Origin: Chloroflexota bacterium
GTDB lineage: Bacteria > Chloroflexota > Anaerolineae > UBA4142
DNA: 53,607 nucleotides
Direction: 5' to 3'
Assembly (NCBI GenBank): GCA_016219275.1
Contig: JACRBM010000075.1
Location: 1-53,607 of the forward strand
Under the pieces are notes generated by a model that saw only the letters and a list, made by a program, of their open reading frames with translations, did not search any database and was not told where the DNA came from. Made by a program: the position numbers and the translations under genes. Shown here piece by piece: positions 37,843 to 47,947 of the stretch. Positions within the stretch are counted from its first letter, which is position 1. Every line of letters starts with the position of its first letter.

Positions 37843-38705
37843 AATCACGTGGGTTGCCGATGCTCGTGCTCGCGTTCGGCATCCTCGCGGTGAGCATGTC
37901 CGCGATTCTCGTCCGCTGGGCGAACGCGCCGCCGACGGTGATCGGCTTTTGGCGAATGCTGTTCGCCGCGCTCGTGATGACGATTCCGGCGGGCAACGCG
38001 CTGCGCCGCGCGCCACGCGCCACGCGGCACACCTTGTTTGCCGCGCTCGCCGGTTTTTTCTTCGCGATCAACCTCGCCGTGTGGAACACGGGTGCGCTCA
38101 TCACAACCGCGGCGAATGTGACCTTGCTCGGCAACTTGTCAATCATCTGGGTCCCGCTCGCGGCGATGTTTGTGTTCAAGACTCGTTTGCGCCGCGCATT
38201 TTGGGGCGGGCTGGCGCTGGCGGCGGTCGGCGTGATGCTGATCCTGGGTCAGGATTTGCTCGCGCATCCGGCGCTCGGCGTCGGCGACGCGTATGGCATC
38301 GGCGCGAGTTTTCTGTACACCGTCTATTTGCTTGCGATGGAACGCGCGCGCGCGGGGTTGAGCGCGCTCATCGCATGGTGGCTTTCGACCGTGGTCGGCG
38401 CGGTGACGTTGCTCGCGTTGAGCATCGCGCTTGGCGCGCCGCTCGCCGGTTATCCGCTCACAAGTTTCGCGATCTTTGCGACGATGGCGTTCGTCGTCCA
38501 GATCGGCGGATTCTTGTCGCTCAATTACGCGCTCGGTCATTTGCCCGCGCCGCTCGTCTCGACGTCGCTTCTCGCGCAAATGGTCATCACCGCGTTGCTG
38601 GCGGTACCGTTGCTGGGTCAGTCGCTCGCGCTCGTCCAAGCGATTGGCGGTTTACTTGTGCTGCTTGGAATTTTTGTCGTGCATCGTTCAAAAACCAAAG
38701 GATGA
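37839..38705 (+). CDS. EamA/DMT-family transporter, copy 2
   Basis: A 288-residue ten-helix EamA transporter, close in sequence to the preceding one: both have V-R-W-A-N-A-P near the first helix, N-L-A-V-W-N-T or D-L-A-I-W-N-T near residue 78, and G-H-L-P-A-P or G-H-L-P-A-S in the last third. It overlaps the first copy by four bases (ATGA). The pair looks like a tandem duplication and may act as a heterodimer, as paired small DMT proteins do, though each already has the full ten-helix length. A longer frame beginning at 37053 is rejected because it overlaps copy 1 in another frame. Confidence 0.9.
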   Translation: MKSRGLPMLVLAFGILAVSMSAILVRWANAPPTVIGFWRMLFAALVMTIPAGNALRRAPRATRHTLFAALAGFFFAINLAVWNTGALITTAANVTLLGNLSIIWVPLAAMFVFKTRLRRAFWGGLALAAVGVMLILGQDLLAHPALGVGDAYGIGASFLYTVYLLAMERARAGLSALIAWWLSTVVGAVTLLALSIALGAPLAGYPLTSFAIFATMAFVVQIGGFLSLNYALGHLPAPLVSTSLLAQMVITALLAVPLLGQSLALVQAIGGLLVLLGIFVVHRSKTKG

Positions 38706-38766
38706 AGGCAGAAGGATGAAGGATGAAAACTGAAATCCATCTTTCAACCCTCATCTTTCATCCTTC
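38699..38766. repeat. Word-repeat palindrome (AAGGATGAA type, second copy)
   Basis: AAGGATGAAGG words on the left and TTTCATCCTTCG on the right. It starts at the stop codon of the second EamA gene and ends 30 bases before glpK. It shares its words with 18391-18462. Confidence 0.75.
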
Positions 38767-38796
38767 GAACGCAAGATCAATAATGGAGCAAAAAAC

Positions 38797-40305
38797 ATGA
38801 CACAACCAACTTACATTGGCGCAGTTGACCAGGGTACGACCGGCACGCGCTTTATGATTTTCGATCACGCGGGCAAGGTCGTCGCGTCGCATTACGAAGA
38901 GCATCATCAAATCTATCCGCAGCCGGGCTGGGTGGAGCACGACGCCGGCGAAATCTGGGATCGCACGCGCACGACGATTGGCGGCGCGATGGCAAAGGCG
39001 CAGATTCACGCGACCGACCTCGCCGCGATTGGCATCACGAATCAACGCGAGACGACCGTCGTGTGGAATCCGCAAACCGGCGAACCGTACTACAACGCGA
39101 TTGTCTGGCAAGACACGCGCACGCAGAGCATCTGTCAAAAATTAATAGACGAGGGTCACGCGGAAAAGATTCGCGCGAAAACCGGCTTGCCGATTGCGAC
39201 GTACTTTTCCGGGACGAAAATCAAATGGCTGCTCGATAACGTCCCAGATTTGCGCGCGCACGCAGAACGCGGTGAAGCAATTTTCGGCAACATTGACACG
39301 TGGCTGATTTGGAATCTGACCGGCGGACCGCGCGGCGGCGTTCACATCACCGATTATACGAACGCCTCGCGCACGATGCTGCTCAACTTGCAAACGCTCG
39401 ACTGGGACGACGAACTCCTCGCGCTATTCGGCATTCCGCGCGCGATACTGCCGCGCGTCCGTCCTTCATCCGATCCCAGCATCTACGGATTCACCGAAGC
39501 GCTTGGCGCGGTGGGTGGACGTGTCCCCGTGTGCGGCGATCTCGGCGATCAACAAGCCGCGTTGTTCGGTCAAGTGGGGTTCGAGCCGGGCGAAGCGAAA
39601 AACACGTACGGCACCGGTTGCTTTTTGTTGTTGAACACCGGCAAAGAGATCGTGCCGTCAAACGCCGGTCTGCTCACGACGGTCGCCTCGAACGGCGCGA
39701 CGTGTTACGCGCTCGAAGGTTCGATTGCAATTGCCGGCGCGGCGGTGCAGTGGTTGCGCGATAATCTCAAACTCATTTCGAACGCGGGAGAGACCGAAGC
39801 GATCGCGCAATCGGTGGCGGACACCGGCGGCGTGTATTTCGTGCCGGCGTTCAACGGCTTGTTCGCGCCGCATTGGGATATGTACGCGCGCGGCACGCTC
39901 GTCGGCATGACGCGCTATACCAAACGCGAGCACATCGTCCGCGCGACGCTCGAAGCGATTTGCTATCAGACGCGTGAAGTGATCGAAGCGATGGAAAAGG
40001 ATTCTGGTGTGCCGCTCAAAACACTAAAAGTGGACGGCGGCGCGGTCAAGAATAATTTTCTGATGCAACTGCAAGCCGATATTCTCGGCGCGCGTGTCGT
40101 GCGTCCCATCGTCAACGAAACGACCGCGCTCGGCGCGGCGTACGCGGCAGGACTCGCGGTCGGCTTTTGGAAATCACTCGACGAACTGCGCCAGAACTGG
40201 GGCGTGGACCGCGTGTTCGAACCGCAATGGGACGCGACGCGACGCGAGCACGGGTACGGCGAATGGAAGCGCGCGGTCGAGCGGTCCAAGGGCTGGCTGA
40301 AATAG
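38797..40305 (+). CDS. glpK: Glycerol kinase
   Basis: A 502-residue FGGY kinase that phosphorylates glycerol to glycerol-3-phosphate. The N-terminal D-Q-G-T-T-G-T-R is at residues 11-18, [10 protein letters not shown] near 87-96 and the second FGGY signature [13 protein letters not shown] near 448-460. The [13 protein letters not shown] segment is near 247-259. All typical blocks are intact and the length is normal. It is monocistronic here; a perfect palindromic terminator follows and no glpF or glpD is adjacent. Confidence 0.96.
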   Translation: MTQPTYIGAVDQGTTGTRFMIFDHAGKVVASHYEEHHQIYPQPGWVEHDAGEIWDRTRTTIGGAMAKAQIHATDLAAIGITNQRETTVVWNPQTGEPYYNAIVWQDTRTQSICQKLIDEGHAEKIRAKTGLPIATYFSGTKIKWLLDNVPDLRAHAERGEAIFGNIDTWLIWNLTGGPRGGVHITDYTNASRTMLLNLQTLDWDDELLALFGIPRAILPRVRPSSDPSIYGFTEALGAVGGRVPVCGDLGDQQAALFGQVGFEPGEAKNTYGTGCFLLLNTGKEIVPSNAGLLTTVASNGATCYALEGSIAIAGAAVQWLRDNLKLISNAGETEAIAQSVADTGGVYFVPAFNGLFAPHWDMYARGTLVGMTRYTKREHIVRATLEAICYQTREVIEAMEKDSGVPLKTLKVDGGAVKNNFLMQLQADILGARVVRPIVNETTALGAAYAAGLAVGFWKSLDELRQNWGVDRVFEPQWDATRREHGYGEWKRAVERSKGWLK

Positions 40306-40306
40306 A

Positions 40307-40346
40307 ATTAACCTTGCGAAGGTTTTAAACCTTCGCAAGGTTAATT
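40307..40346. terminator. Bidirectional-looking terminator after glpK
   Basis: AATTAACCTTGCGAAGGTTT and AAACCTTCGCAAGGTTAATT form a 19-20 bp perfect palindrome with a short loop; TTTG follows. Confidence 0.75.
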
Positions 40347-40357
40347 TGCTCATTCGT

Positions 40358-40386
40358 TTGTTCCCATTCGCTTTTGATGCTATAAT
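40358..40386 (+). promoter_or_regulatory. Sigma-70 promoter of the coiled-coil/selB unit
   Basis: TTGTTC at 40358-40363, a 17-base spacer and TATAAT at 40381-40386. Confidence 0.7.
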
Positions 40387-40415
40387 CTGTCGAACGTATC
40401 GCCGCAGGAGGAACG

Positions 40416-41585
40416 ATGAATCTGGAGCAAGTTACTCAACGCGTCACCTGGCTTGACGAAGAACATCGCAAAGACAAAGCGCAAATCGCCGAAGTAGGCA
40501 ATCAACTGACTTCGCAGTATTCTCAAATTGCGGGGTTGGTCAAGACCACCCAAGACCTGGAAGAACGCATCGCGCGCTTGCAGAGCCAGTCGTTGCGTTA
40601 TTCGCAAATCGAGCAAGCGACCGGGCAGGTCAAGACCGAGGTGCAGATCATCCTCGAGCAAGCGGACAAACGCCGGCTGGCGGCGGAAGAAGAACAGTTC
40701 AAGATCCGCCAAGCCGAACGCGAACGGATGGACCAGATTCTTTCCGCGCTCCAGATGCAAATCGAAGCCCTGCAACAATTTCAACGCGGCATCATCGGTG
40801 ATCACGATGTGCTCAACCGGCTCGACCTCGCGTTCGGCACGCTCCAGCGCGAAGTCGAAGACGCGATTCGCCGCGATGAGGCGCTCAACCAACGCATCTC
40901 GGTCGTCGAAGAATGGGTGCCGCGCACCGGGCAGTTGATGACCGAAGTGCATCAACTCGGCGACCGCTTGCGCCAGGAACGCGCGGATGCCGCCGAAGCC
41001 GCGCGCCGCGCCGAGCAATCGCGCGCGCGCCACATGGCGGAATGGGCGGAGCAGATGAAGACGAGCCGCCGCGAGATCGAAGAGTGGCTCGCGCAGATGC
41101 GCGGCATTCAGGAAAAGTACAAAGAAGATCGCAAAATTTTTGCGCCGCTGCAAGAAATGGAAGAACGTTTGAAGCAGACCGAAGCGCGTCTCTTGCAATG
41201 GCAACGTCTGGTCGAGGAGACGCGGCGCAAGGAACGCGAGCAGATCATCGCCGATATCGAAAAGCGTTGGCAACAACAACTCGGCGAATGGCAATTCATG
41301 CGCGACGAGTGGAACAAGCGCATCGCGGTCGTGTCCGACCGCATTACCAAACTCGAAGATTGGCGACCCGAGGTCGCGACGCAATTGCACGAACTCGTCG
41401 AGCGCATCGAAAAAGAACGCCGCGAACGCATGGTGTTGTTGTCGAACATTCTGCGCGCGCTCATCGAAGCGGAACGCAAGCGGTACGTCAGCCAGGATCG
41501 AATGCTCGAAGACATCCTCAATCGCGTCGAAGGCGAAAAGCCAGTGACGAAAAGTCGCAAAGTCGCCAACCCGGCGGGAGATTGA
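40416..41585 (+). CDS. Long coiled-coil protein of unknown function
   Basis: A 389-residue protein that is almost entirely heptad coiled coil and rich in Gln, Glu, Arg and Ala, with breaks near residues 125 (H-D-V-L-N-R-L-D) and 165 (E-E-W-V-P-R-T-G). It has no signal peptide, membrane segment or enzymatic motif. The ATG follows AGGAGGAA. It ends three bases before the selB start, so the two are probably co-transcribed. A scaffold or cytoskeletal role is possible; a role tied to SelB is not supported by any motif. The opposite strand has a very long open frame across this gene and selB, which is a base-composition shadow. Confidence 0.82.
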   Translation: MNLEQVTQRVTWLDEEHRKDKAQIAEVGNQLTSQYSQIAGLVKTTQDLEERIARLQSQSLRYSQIEQATGQVKTEVQIILEQADKRRLAAEEEQFKIRQAERERMDQILSALQMQIEALQQFQRGIIGDHDVLNRLDLAFGTLQREVEDAIRRDEALNQRISVVEEWVPRTGQLMTEVHQLGDRLRQERADAAEAARRAEQSRARHMAEWAEQMKTSRREIEEWLAQMRGIQEKYKEDRKIFAPLQEMEERLKQTEARLLQWQRLVEETRRKEREQIIADIEKRWQQQLGEWQFMRDEWNKRIAVVSDRITKLEDWRPEVATQLHELVERIEKERRERMVLLSNILRALIEAERKRYVSQDRMLEDILNRVEGEKPVTKSRKVANPAGD

Positions 41586-41588
41586 CGC

Positions 41589-43457
41589 GTGCGTGTGATT
41601 GGTACGGCGGGTCATGTGGATCACGGCAAGTCCACGCTCGTCAAGGCATTGACCGGCATTGACCCCGACCGGTTGAAAGAAGAAAAAGAACGCGAGATGA
41701 CGATTGACCTGGGTTTCGCCTGGCTCACTTTGCCGAGCGGCGAAATGGTCAGCGTCGTAGATGTGCCGGGACACGAAGCGTTCATCAAAAACATGCTCGC
41801 GGGCGTCGGCGGGATTGACGCGGCGATGCTCGTCATCGCGGCGGACGAAGGCGTGATGCCGCAAACGCGCGAGCACCTCGCGATTTTGGATTTGCTGCAG
41901 ATCAAGGGCGGCGTCGTTGCGTTGACCAAAAGCGATACGGTGGATCGCGATTGGATCGAGATGGTGACAGCGGACGTACGCCAAGAACTTGCCAACACGG
42001 TGCTCGCGAACGTACCCATTATTCCCGTCTCTTCGAAAACACGCGACGGGTTGAAAAACCTGCTCGCCGAATTGGATCGTCTCCTCAAGGTTGTCGCCCC
42101 GAAAAATGATCTTGGCAAACCGCGTCTGCCGATTGATCGCGTCTTTTCGATTGCCGGCTTTGGCACGGTCGTCACCGGCACGTTGAGCGACGGCAGTTTC
42201 GCGGTCGGTCAAGAAATCGAAATCGCGCCGAGCGGGAAACGCGGACGCATTCGCGGTTTGCAAACGCACAAGTCCAAGGTCGAACACGCGCAACCCGGCA
42301 GTCGTGTGGCGATCAACGTATCCGGTCTCGCGGTCGAAGATTTGCAGCGCGGTCAGGTCGTTGCCTTGCCCGGCACGCTGAACGGCACGACCTTGCTCGA
42401 TGCGCGGCTCGATTATCTCGCGTCCGCGCCCAAACCGCTCGCGCACAATAATGAGGTAGATTTTTTCACTGGCGCGGCGCAAGTGCCGGCGCGCGTGCGT
42501 TTGTTGGAACGCGACGAGTTCAAGCCGGGCGACGCGGGTTGGATTCAACTGCATCTCGCGCAACCAGTCGCGGTCGCGAAGAATGATCGCTACATCATTC
42601 GCTTTCCGTCGCCGAGCATCACGATTGGCGGCGGCTCGGTCGTTGACCCGCACGCGACCACGCGGCATCGGCGTTTCAAGCCAGAGGTCATCGCGCGATT
42701 GGAAACGCTCGCGCGCGGCACGCCGGATGAAATCGTCGCGCAGTTTCTCGCGTCGCGCGGCGCAAACCCCGCCGAGGCGAAAGAGATCGCGAGCGCGACC
42801 GGCTTGAGCGTTGAGGTGGTTGCCGCGGCGTTGAACGCGCAGGTCGAATCGGGTGGGGCGATGGCGCTGGGCGCGGCGTTCATCTCCGCGCCAAACTGGC
42901 GCGCGCTCGTCGCTAAAATCCGCGCCGCGGTGGACGATTTTCACAAACAATTTCCGTTGCGCGCCGGTCTGCCGCGCGAAGAATTGAAAAGCCGCCTGGG
43001 TCTGCCGCCGCGCGTATTTGATCGCGTCGTCGAGCGCGCGAGCGCGGAAACTGTTTTGGTCGCGCGCGAGGATGTGGTGTGCCGTCCGGATTTCACGATC
43101 ACGTTTTCGCCGGAACTGCAACGCAAGGTTAGCGCGTTGCTCGCGCAATTCGACCGCGCGCCGTACGCGCCGCCGAGCGGCGGGGATGCCGAGTCCGCGC
43201 TGGGCGTGGAAGCGGTGAATGTGCTGGTTACACAAGACAAACTCGTGCGCTTGAACGAATCGGTGTTGCTCGCGCCGACCGCGTACCGCGCGATGCGCGA
43301 GTGGGTCGTCGCGACGATTCAAGCGCAAGGGCAGGTGACGGCGGCGCAGGTGCGCGACCGGTTCGATACCAGTCGCAAGTACGCGGTCGCGTTGCTCGAG
43401 CATCTCGATAGCGCGCGCGTGACCAAGCGCGTCGGCGACGCGCGCGTACTCTGGTAA
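41589..43457 (+). CDS. selB: Selenocysteine-specific elongation factor SelB
   Basis: A 622-residue SelB that delivers Sec-tRNA to UGA codons marked by a SECIS element. G1 is [12 protein letters not shown] at residues 5-16, G3 DVPGHE near 58-63, G4 T-K-S-D near 117-120. Domain II and III beta-barrels follow (to about 350), and the C-terminal winged-helix repeats that bind SECIS RNA cover about 370-622. The start is GTG three bases after the coiled-coil stop. No selA, selD or tRNA-Sec is visible within the window, and no open frame here shows an obvious in-frame UGA continuation, so the client selenoproteins lie elsewhere. Confidence 0.95.
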   Translation: MRVIGTAGHVDHGKSTLVKALTGIDPDRLKEEKEREMTIDLGFAWLTLPSGEMVSVVDVPGHEAFIKNMLAGVGGIDAAMLVIAADEGVMPQTREHLAILDLLQIKGGVVALTKSDTVDRDWIEMVTADVRQELANTVLANVPIIPVSSKTRDGLKNLLAELDRLLKVVAPKNDLGKPRLPIDRVFSIAGFGTVVTGTLSDGSFAVGQEIEIAPSGKRGRIRGLQTHKSKVEHAQPGSRVAINVSGLAVEDLQRGQVVALPGTLNGTTLLDARLDYLASAPKPLAHNNEVDFFTGAAQVPARVRLLERDEFKPGDAGWIQLHLAQPVAVAKNDRYIIRFPSPSITIGGGSVVDPHATTRHRRFKPEVIARLETLARGTPDEIVAQFLASRGANPAEAKEIASATGLSVEVVAAALNAQVESGGAMALGAAFISAPNWRALVAKIRAAVDDFHKQFPLRAGLPREELKSRLGLPPRVFDRVVERASAETVLVAREDVVCRPDFTITFSPELQRKVSALLAQFDRAPYAPPSGGDAESALGVEAVNVLVTQDKLVRLNESVLLAPTAYRAMREWVVATIQAQGQVTAAQVRDRFDTSRKYAVALLEHLDSARVTKRVGDARVLW

Positions 43458-43500
43458 ACGTCACGAATGCTATTCGTTTATTCGTTTTTTAGAACTCGCT

Positions 43501-44274
43501 GTGAAAACGCAAGATATTGAAAAAGATTCGTTGATGATTCGTCGCGGTGCGCTGGAAAATCTCTCGCGCTTGTCGCTCGTCGCCGCGTTCTGCGCGCTCG
43601 TCGCGACGGTGTGCACCGCTGGCGCGATCGCGCAGCGACCGCCGCCGGTGATGACCGCGGTGGCGTTCGTCGCCACGTCGCTGCCGCTACCGACCGCGAC
43701 ACTCACACTCACGCCCACACCCATGCCGCCGCCGATCGCGCTTCTTGCCGGACATTCCGGCGGCGCGGACACGGGCGCGATCTGTCCCGATGGGTTGCGC
43801 GAGGTGGACATCAACGTGGATATCGCGAATCGGACCAAGTTGTTTCTCGAAGCGCGCGGGTATCAGGTCGAAGTGCTCGCCGAGTTTGATCGGCGATTGA
43901 ACGCGACGAAACGCGATTACACGCCGCGCGTCTTTCTCGCGATTCACGCGGACTCGTGCATCATGTACGCGTCCGGCTACAAAGTTGCGCGCGCCGAGTT
44001 CAGCGCGATTTCGCAAGAGGATGATCGCTTGGTGCGCTGTGTCAGTAGCGCGTACGCGGCGGCAACCCAGTTGGCGTTTCACGAAGGTAGCATCACGCGC
44101 GATATGACGCACTATCACGCTTTGAACGAAATCAACTCGAATACACCCGGTGCGATCATCGAGCTGGGTTTCCTGGGTGCGGACAAGAAAATTCTTAAAG
44201 AGCGCCGCGATGCGCTCGCGCTCGGCATCGCCGATGGACTGGATCGGTTCGCGCAAGGCGGGCAGTGTCAGTGA
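43501..44274 (+). CDS. N-acetylmuramoyl-L-alanine amidase (Amidase_3)
   Basis: A 257-residue secreted amidase. An N-terminal membrane/signal segment is near residues 24-44, followed by a Pro/Thr-rich linker, then an Amidase_3 domain from about residue 80. Zinc ligands are the His in LLAGHSGG (about 84), the Glu in GLREVDIN (about 101) and the His in FLAIHADS (about 149), with the catalytic Glu in AIIELGFL near 223. It cleaves the bond between muramic acid and the stem peptide. The start is GTG. It is separated from selB by 43 bases, and a terminator lies after the stop. Confidence 0.9.
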   Translation: MKTQDIEKDSLMIRRGALENLSRLSLVAAFCALVATVCTAGAIAQRPPPVMTAVAFVATSLPLPTATLTLTPTPMPPPIALLAGHSGGADTGAICPDGLREVDINVDIANRTKLFLEARGYQVEVLAEFDRRLNATKRDYTPRVFLAIHADSCIMYASGYKVARAEFSAISQEDDRLVRCVSSAYAAATQLAFHEGSITRDMTHYHALNEINSNTPGAIIELGFLGADKKILKERRDALALGIADGLDRFAQGGQCQ

Positions 44275-44328
44275 AGTAGTGAACAGTGAACAGTAAACAG
44301 TGGGCAGTTTTATCGGGCTGACGTTGTG

Positions 44329-44356
44329 ACCGAGGGAAGCATCTCTCGGTTTTTTT
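44329..44356 (+). terminator. Intrinsic terminator directly before the DUF58 start
   Basis: Stem ACCGAG/CTCGGT with a 10-base loop, then TTTTTTT; it ends only 8 bases before the next start codon. Confidence 0.75.
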
Positions 44357-44363
44357 CTTAACG

Positions 44364-45662
44364 ATGAATAATTCACATGGACATCTGGAATTAAGAACGC
44401 GCTTGCTTCCGCCGCTCGTCATCTTGCTGATGATTCTGCAACTGACGACGCCGTTTCGCGGCTGGATGATTTTGCTCGTGGGGCTGGGTGGCGCATGGTT
44501 GATCGCGTTCGTTTGGGCGCGATCACTCGCGCGGCATCTCACACTCACACGGCAAGTGCGCTTTGGTTGGGCGCAGGTCGGCGACCACATCGAGGAACGA
44601 TTCACGCTCATCAATCGCGGTGTGCTCCCAGCACTCTGGGTCGAAGTGTCCGATCATTCGACGTTGCCGGATTATAACGCGAGTCAAGCGACTGGCATTG
44701 GCGGCGACACGGAAACGCGTTGGCTGCTGCGTACGCGATGCGCGCGACGCGGCGCGTACACACTCGGTCCGACGACGATTCGCGCGGGCGACCCATTCGG
44801 CATTTATCAAGTCACGCTCGATTTATGCGCGACGCAAAGTATGTTGGTCTTGCCCCCGGTCGTGCCGTTGCCGGGAATTCAAATCGCGCCGGGCGGACGC
44901 ATCGGCGAAGGACACTTGCGCCGCACCGCGATCGAGCGCGCGGTCAACGCAGCAGCCGTGCGCGAGTACCAGCCCGGCGATAGCGTGAACGCGATTCACT
45001 GGCGCACCTCCGCGCGACGCGATGATTTGTTCGTGCGTCAATTCGACCACACGCCGAGCGGCGATTGGTGGGTCGTGCTCGATCTCAATGAGCGCGTCCA
45101 GGCAGGGCAGGGCGCGGATTCGACGACGGAGCACGGCGTCATTCTCGCCGCGTCGCTCGCCGATGCCGGGTTGCGCGCGCGCCGCGCGGTCGGTCTCGTC
45201 GCGAGCGCGCGCGATTCGATATGGCTTGCGCCGCGCGATGACGCCGCGCAACGCTGGGACATTCTCGGCGCGCTCGCGCTCGCGCAACCCGGCGATCTCG
45301 CCTTGCGCGATGTGCTCACACGCGCGCGAACATCGCTCCGCCAATCGTCGAGTCTCATCATTATCACCTCGGATGCGACCAATGCCTGGGTGGACGCGCT
45401 GCCGCTTTTGTTATGGCGCGGCATCGTGCCAACCGTTATTCTGCTCGACCCGCGCTCGTTCGGCGGCGCGGTGGATGCGCGCGGCGTGGCGAACATGCTC
45501 GCGCGCATCGGCATCGCGCGGCATATCGTCACGCGCGATATGTTGGCGCGCCGCGCCGCGATGCCAGGTCAAGCCGGCGCATTCGATTGGCGCGTGACGC
45601 CGCACGGACGCGCGGTCCTCGCGCGTTCGCCGCGCGACGCGGCGTGGAAGACACTTGTATGA
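44364..45662 (+). CDS. DUF58 domain membrane protein
   Basis: A 432-residue protein: two N-terminal membrane helices (about 17-30 and 34-51) followed by a DUF58 domain. The core block is P-G-D-S-V-N-A-I-H-W-R-T-S-A-R near 205-219, preceded by the G-x-H-x-R-R-T-like segment near 183. DUF58 proteins usually sit with MoxR AAA+ ATPases and transglutaminase proteins and are thought to help assemble or mature secreted complexes. The next gene is the transglutaminase-like partner, overlapping by ATGA; the AAA+ gene is not in this window. The start is right after a terminator, so it needs its own promoter within the upstream gene or read-through. Confidence 0.88.
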   Translation: MNNSHGHLELRTRLLPPLVILLMILQLTTPFRGWMILLVGLGGAWLIAFVWARSLARHLTLTRQVRFGWAQVGDHIEERFTLINRGVLPALWVEVSDHSTLPDYNASQATGIGGDTETRWLLRTRCARRGAYTLGPTTIRAGDPFGIYQVTLDLCATQSMLVLPPVVPLPGIQIAPGGRIGEGHLRRTAIERAVNAAAVREYQPGDSVNAIHWRTSARRDDLFVRQFDHTPSGDWWVVLDLNERVQAGQGADSTTEHGVILAASLADAGLRARRAVGLVASARDSIWLAPRDDAAQRWDILGALALAQPGDLALRDVLTRARTSLRQSSSLIIITSDATNAWVDALPLLLWRGIVPTVILLDPRSFGGAVDARGVANMLARIGIARHIVTRDMLARRAAMPGQAGAFDWRVTPHGRAVLARSPRDAAWKTLV

Positions 45663-47947
45663 TCGCGCTAGTACGTTGGTGCGTGCGCACGCTTGGCGCG
45701 AATACGCTCGTCATCCTCGTGTTGTTGTGGTGCGCGTTCGCAACGACCGCGTACGCGCTGCGCCAAGTGGTGCGCGGATTTGACGAGGTCTCCGCAATCG
45801 CGTTGATGACGCTCGCATTACTCGTCGGCGGTGCGCTCGCGCGTTTCCCAGGTTGGCTTGCCGCGTTGATCGCGATGTTGCTCGGCGGCGAAGTGGTCTT
45901 GGTACGCGTCGGGCAACTGGGCGATAAACTCGGCGCGCTCGCGCGAACGCTCGCCATCGTCGCGCGCGAAACCTGGGATGTGCCGCGCGGCAAAGCGATA
46001 GACGTTGCGCCGACGTTGCGCGCGCTCGGCGAGTTGTGGAACGCGATCGCGATTTTACTAGCGCGTTTGCGCGATTGGCTCGGCGCGATGGCGAGCGGTG
46101 TGCCCGCGTTCGACCCGGTCGCCGCTGCGCTCGCGTGGGGCTTGGTCGCGTGGGCAATCGCGTCCTGGGCGAGTTGGCACGCGTTGCGTCGCCATAGCCC
46201 GCTCGTCGCACTCGCGCCGTGCCTGGCGTTGCTCGCGGCGGTGTTGGCGTACGCCGGCGGCAATCCGGATTATCTCTTGGTGATGCTCGCGGTCATCCTG
46301 GTGTTGTTCGTCGTGTGCGCGCAGAGCGAGCGCGAACACCGCTGGCGTGTGAATCACATTCCTGCCGCCGAAGACCTGCCGTTCGATCTGGCGATCACCG
46401 GAGTTTCGTTTTCGCTAATCTTGATGATCCTCGCGGCAAGCATCCCGTCCTTTTCGCTCGACGACGTGATTCGATGGACACAGGAGTTGACGCGCGAGCG
46501 AGTTGAAGTGAATCGCGTGACGGAATCGTTTGGATTGCAGCCGCAACCCGCGCCAAGCCAGCCGACGATTTTCGATGTGATGCGCGCGCCGGGTCTGCCG
46601 ACGAAACACCTGCTTGGTACAGGCGCGGAACTATCGCGTCTGGTCGTGATGACGATTCAGACGGACGACACGCACGTTGAATCGCCGGAAGAGTATGTTG
46701 CGCCGCCGCATTATTGGCGCGGCAGCACGTACGATCGTTACACCGGGCGCGGCTGGGTGACGAGCGATACTGAAATCACCGCGTATCAAGCCGGCGAATC
46801 GGCAGACGGCGGATTGACGTTGACCCAGCGCACCGTGCAACAGGAATTCCACCGCGTGCGCGAGACGAGCGGTTTACTGTTTGCGACCGGCACACTTGTC
46901 ACTGCCGATCACGATTTTCGCATCGCGCGGCGCGCGAACGGCGACGTGTTCAGCGCCGAATTGCGCGCCACAAATTATCGCGCCGAGTCGCGCGTGTTGT
47001 CGCTTGATGTGGAACAACTGCGCCAGGCGGGGACGCTTTATCCGGCGGAGATTCGTGCGCATTATTTGGATTTGCCGGACGATGTGCCGCTGCGCGTGTT
47101 GACGCTCGCGCGCGACTTGACCGCGACCCAGCCGACGCCGTATGAGCGCGCGCGCGCCATCGAAAATTATTTGCGCGAATTTCCATACACGCTCGATCTG
47201 CCCGCGCCGCCGCCGAATCGCGATGTGATGGATTATTTTCTGTTCGATCTGCAGAAAGGGTACTGCGATTATTTCGCGTCCGCGATGGTCGTGCTCGCGC
47301 GCGCGGCGGGGATGCCGGCGCGGCTCGTCGTGGGGTACGCGCCCGGCGTGTTCGATCCGATCAACGCGCGTTACATCGTCACCGAGGCGGACGCGCACGC
47401 GTGGGCAGAGTTGTATTTTCCCGACGCGGGCTGGGTTGAGTTCGAAGCGACGAGCAATCGTCCGGCGCGACAGTACTCGGCGCAAAACACATCGGACGAA
47501 ACGCAAAAGTTACCCAAGGCAAACAAAACGCTGACGAACTTGACCACGACCGAAATGGATTGGGGCTGGATTCTGTTCGCGGTGGTCGCACTCGTGCTGG
47601 GTGGAATCGGCGCGGTGTTCGCGTCCGACGAGTTGCGCTTGCGGCGGCGTCCGCCGATCGCAACGGTGCGCGAAATTTATCGGCGGCTCGCGTGGTACGC
47701 CGCGCGGTTCGGTGTGCGCGCCCACGCGTCCGACACGCCGAGCGAGTTCGCGGAAAAATTGACGCGTCAGGTAAACGCGCGCGCGATGATCGCGCGAGAC
47801 TTGGACGCGCTAATTGACGCGTACGTGCTTTGTCAGTATAGTCCACGTAAACCGGACAAGGCAACGCAAACGCGCGCGTTACGAACGTGGCAACATGTCC
47901 GCGCCGAGTTGTGGAAACTGTGGGCGCGACGGTCAGTAGGCAGATAG
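45659..47947 (+). CDS. Transglutaminase-like membrane protein (TgpA-type)
   Basis: A 762-residue protein: about six N-terminal membrane helices (to about residue 270), a large periplasmic part, a transglutaminase-core domain at about 480-605, another membrane helix near 625-645 and a cytoplasmic C-terminal domain. The cysteine-protease-like triad is in GYCDYFASAMVVLAR (Cys near 536), DAHAWAELYFPDAGW (His near 580) and the following Asp. Such proteins accompany DUF58 and MoxR ATPases. The ATG at 45659 overlaps the DUF58 stop (ATGA). A long frame starting at 45413 extends into the DUF58 gene and is rejected. Confidence 0.88.
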   Translation: MIALVRWCVRTLGANTLVILVLLWCAFATTAYALRQVVRGFDEVSAIALMTLALLVGGALARFPGWLAALIAMLLGGEVVLVRVGQLGDKLGALARTLAIVARETWDVPRGKAIDVAPTLRALGELWNAIAILLARLRDWLGAMASGVPAFDPVAAALAWGLVAWAIASWASWHALRRHSPLVALAPCLALLAAVLAYAGGNPDYLLVMLAVILVLFVVCAQSEREHRWRVNHIPAAEDLPFDLAITGVSFSLILMILAASIPSFSLDDVIRWTQELTRERVEVNRVTESFGLQPQPAPSQPTIFDVMRAPGLPTKHLLGTGAELSRLVVMTIQTDDTHVESPEEYVAPPHYWRGSTYDRYTGRGWVTSDTEITAYQAGESADGGLTLTQRTVQQEFHRVRETSGLLFATGTLVTADHDFRIARRANGDVFSAELRATNYRAESRVLSLDVEQLRQAGTLYPAEIRAHYLDLPDDVPLRVLTLARDLTATQPTPYERARAIENYLREFPYTLDLPAPPPNRDVMDYFLFDLQKGYCDYFASAMVVLARAAGMPARLVVGYAPGVFDPINARYIVTEADAHAWAELYFPDAGWVEFEATSNRPARQYSAQNTSDETQKLPKANKTLTNLTTTEMDWGWILFAVVALVLGGIGAVFASDELRLRRRPPIATVREIYRRLAWYAARFGVRAHASDTPSEFAEKLTRQVNARAMIARDLDALIDAYVLCQYSPRKPDKATQTRALRTWQHVRAELWKLWARRSVGR

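Noticed and set aside
37053-38705. 550-codon frame starting inside the first EamA gene
   Set aside because: Its first 260 codons are Arg-rich noise in another frame of the first transporter; only the part from 37839 is a genuine EamA protein.
40380-43403. 1007-codon open frame on the minus strand across the coiled-coil and selB genes
   Set aside because: It lies opposite two clear plus-strand genes, is very rich in Arg and Asp, and matches no family; it is a base-composition shadow of GC-rich codon use.
41589-43457. An in-frame UGA selenocysteine gene near selB
   Set aside because: I saw no neighbouring open frame that continues convincingly past a TGA with a following hairpin; the one broken gene in the window carries TAA, not TGA.
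45413-47947. 844-codon frame for the transglutaminase gene
   Set aside because: The first 82 codons overlap the DUF58 gene in another frame and are Arg-rich; the ATG at 45659 with ATGA overlap is the natural start.
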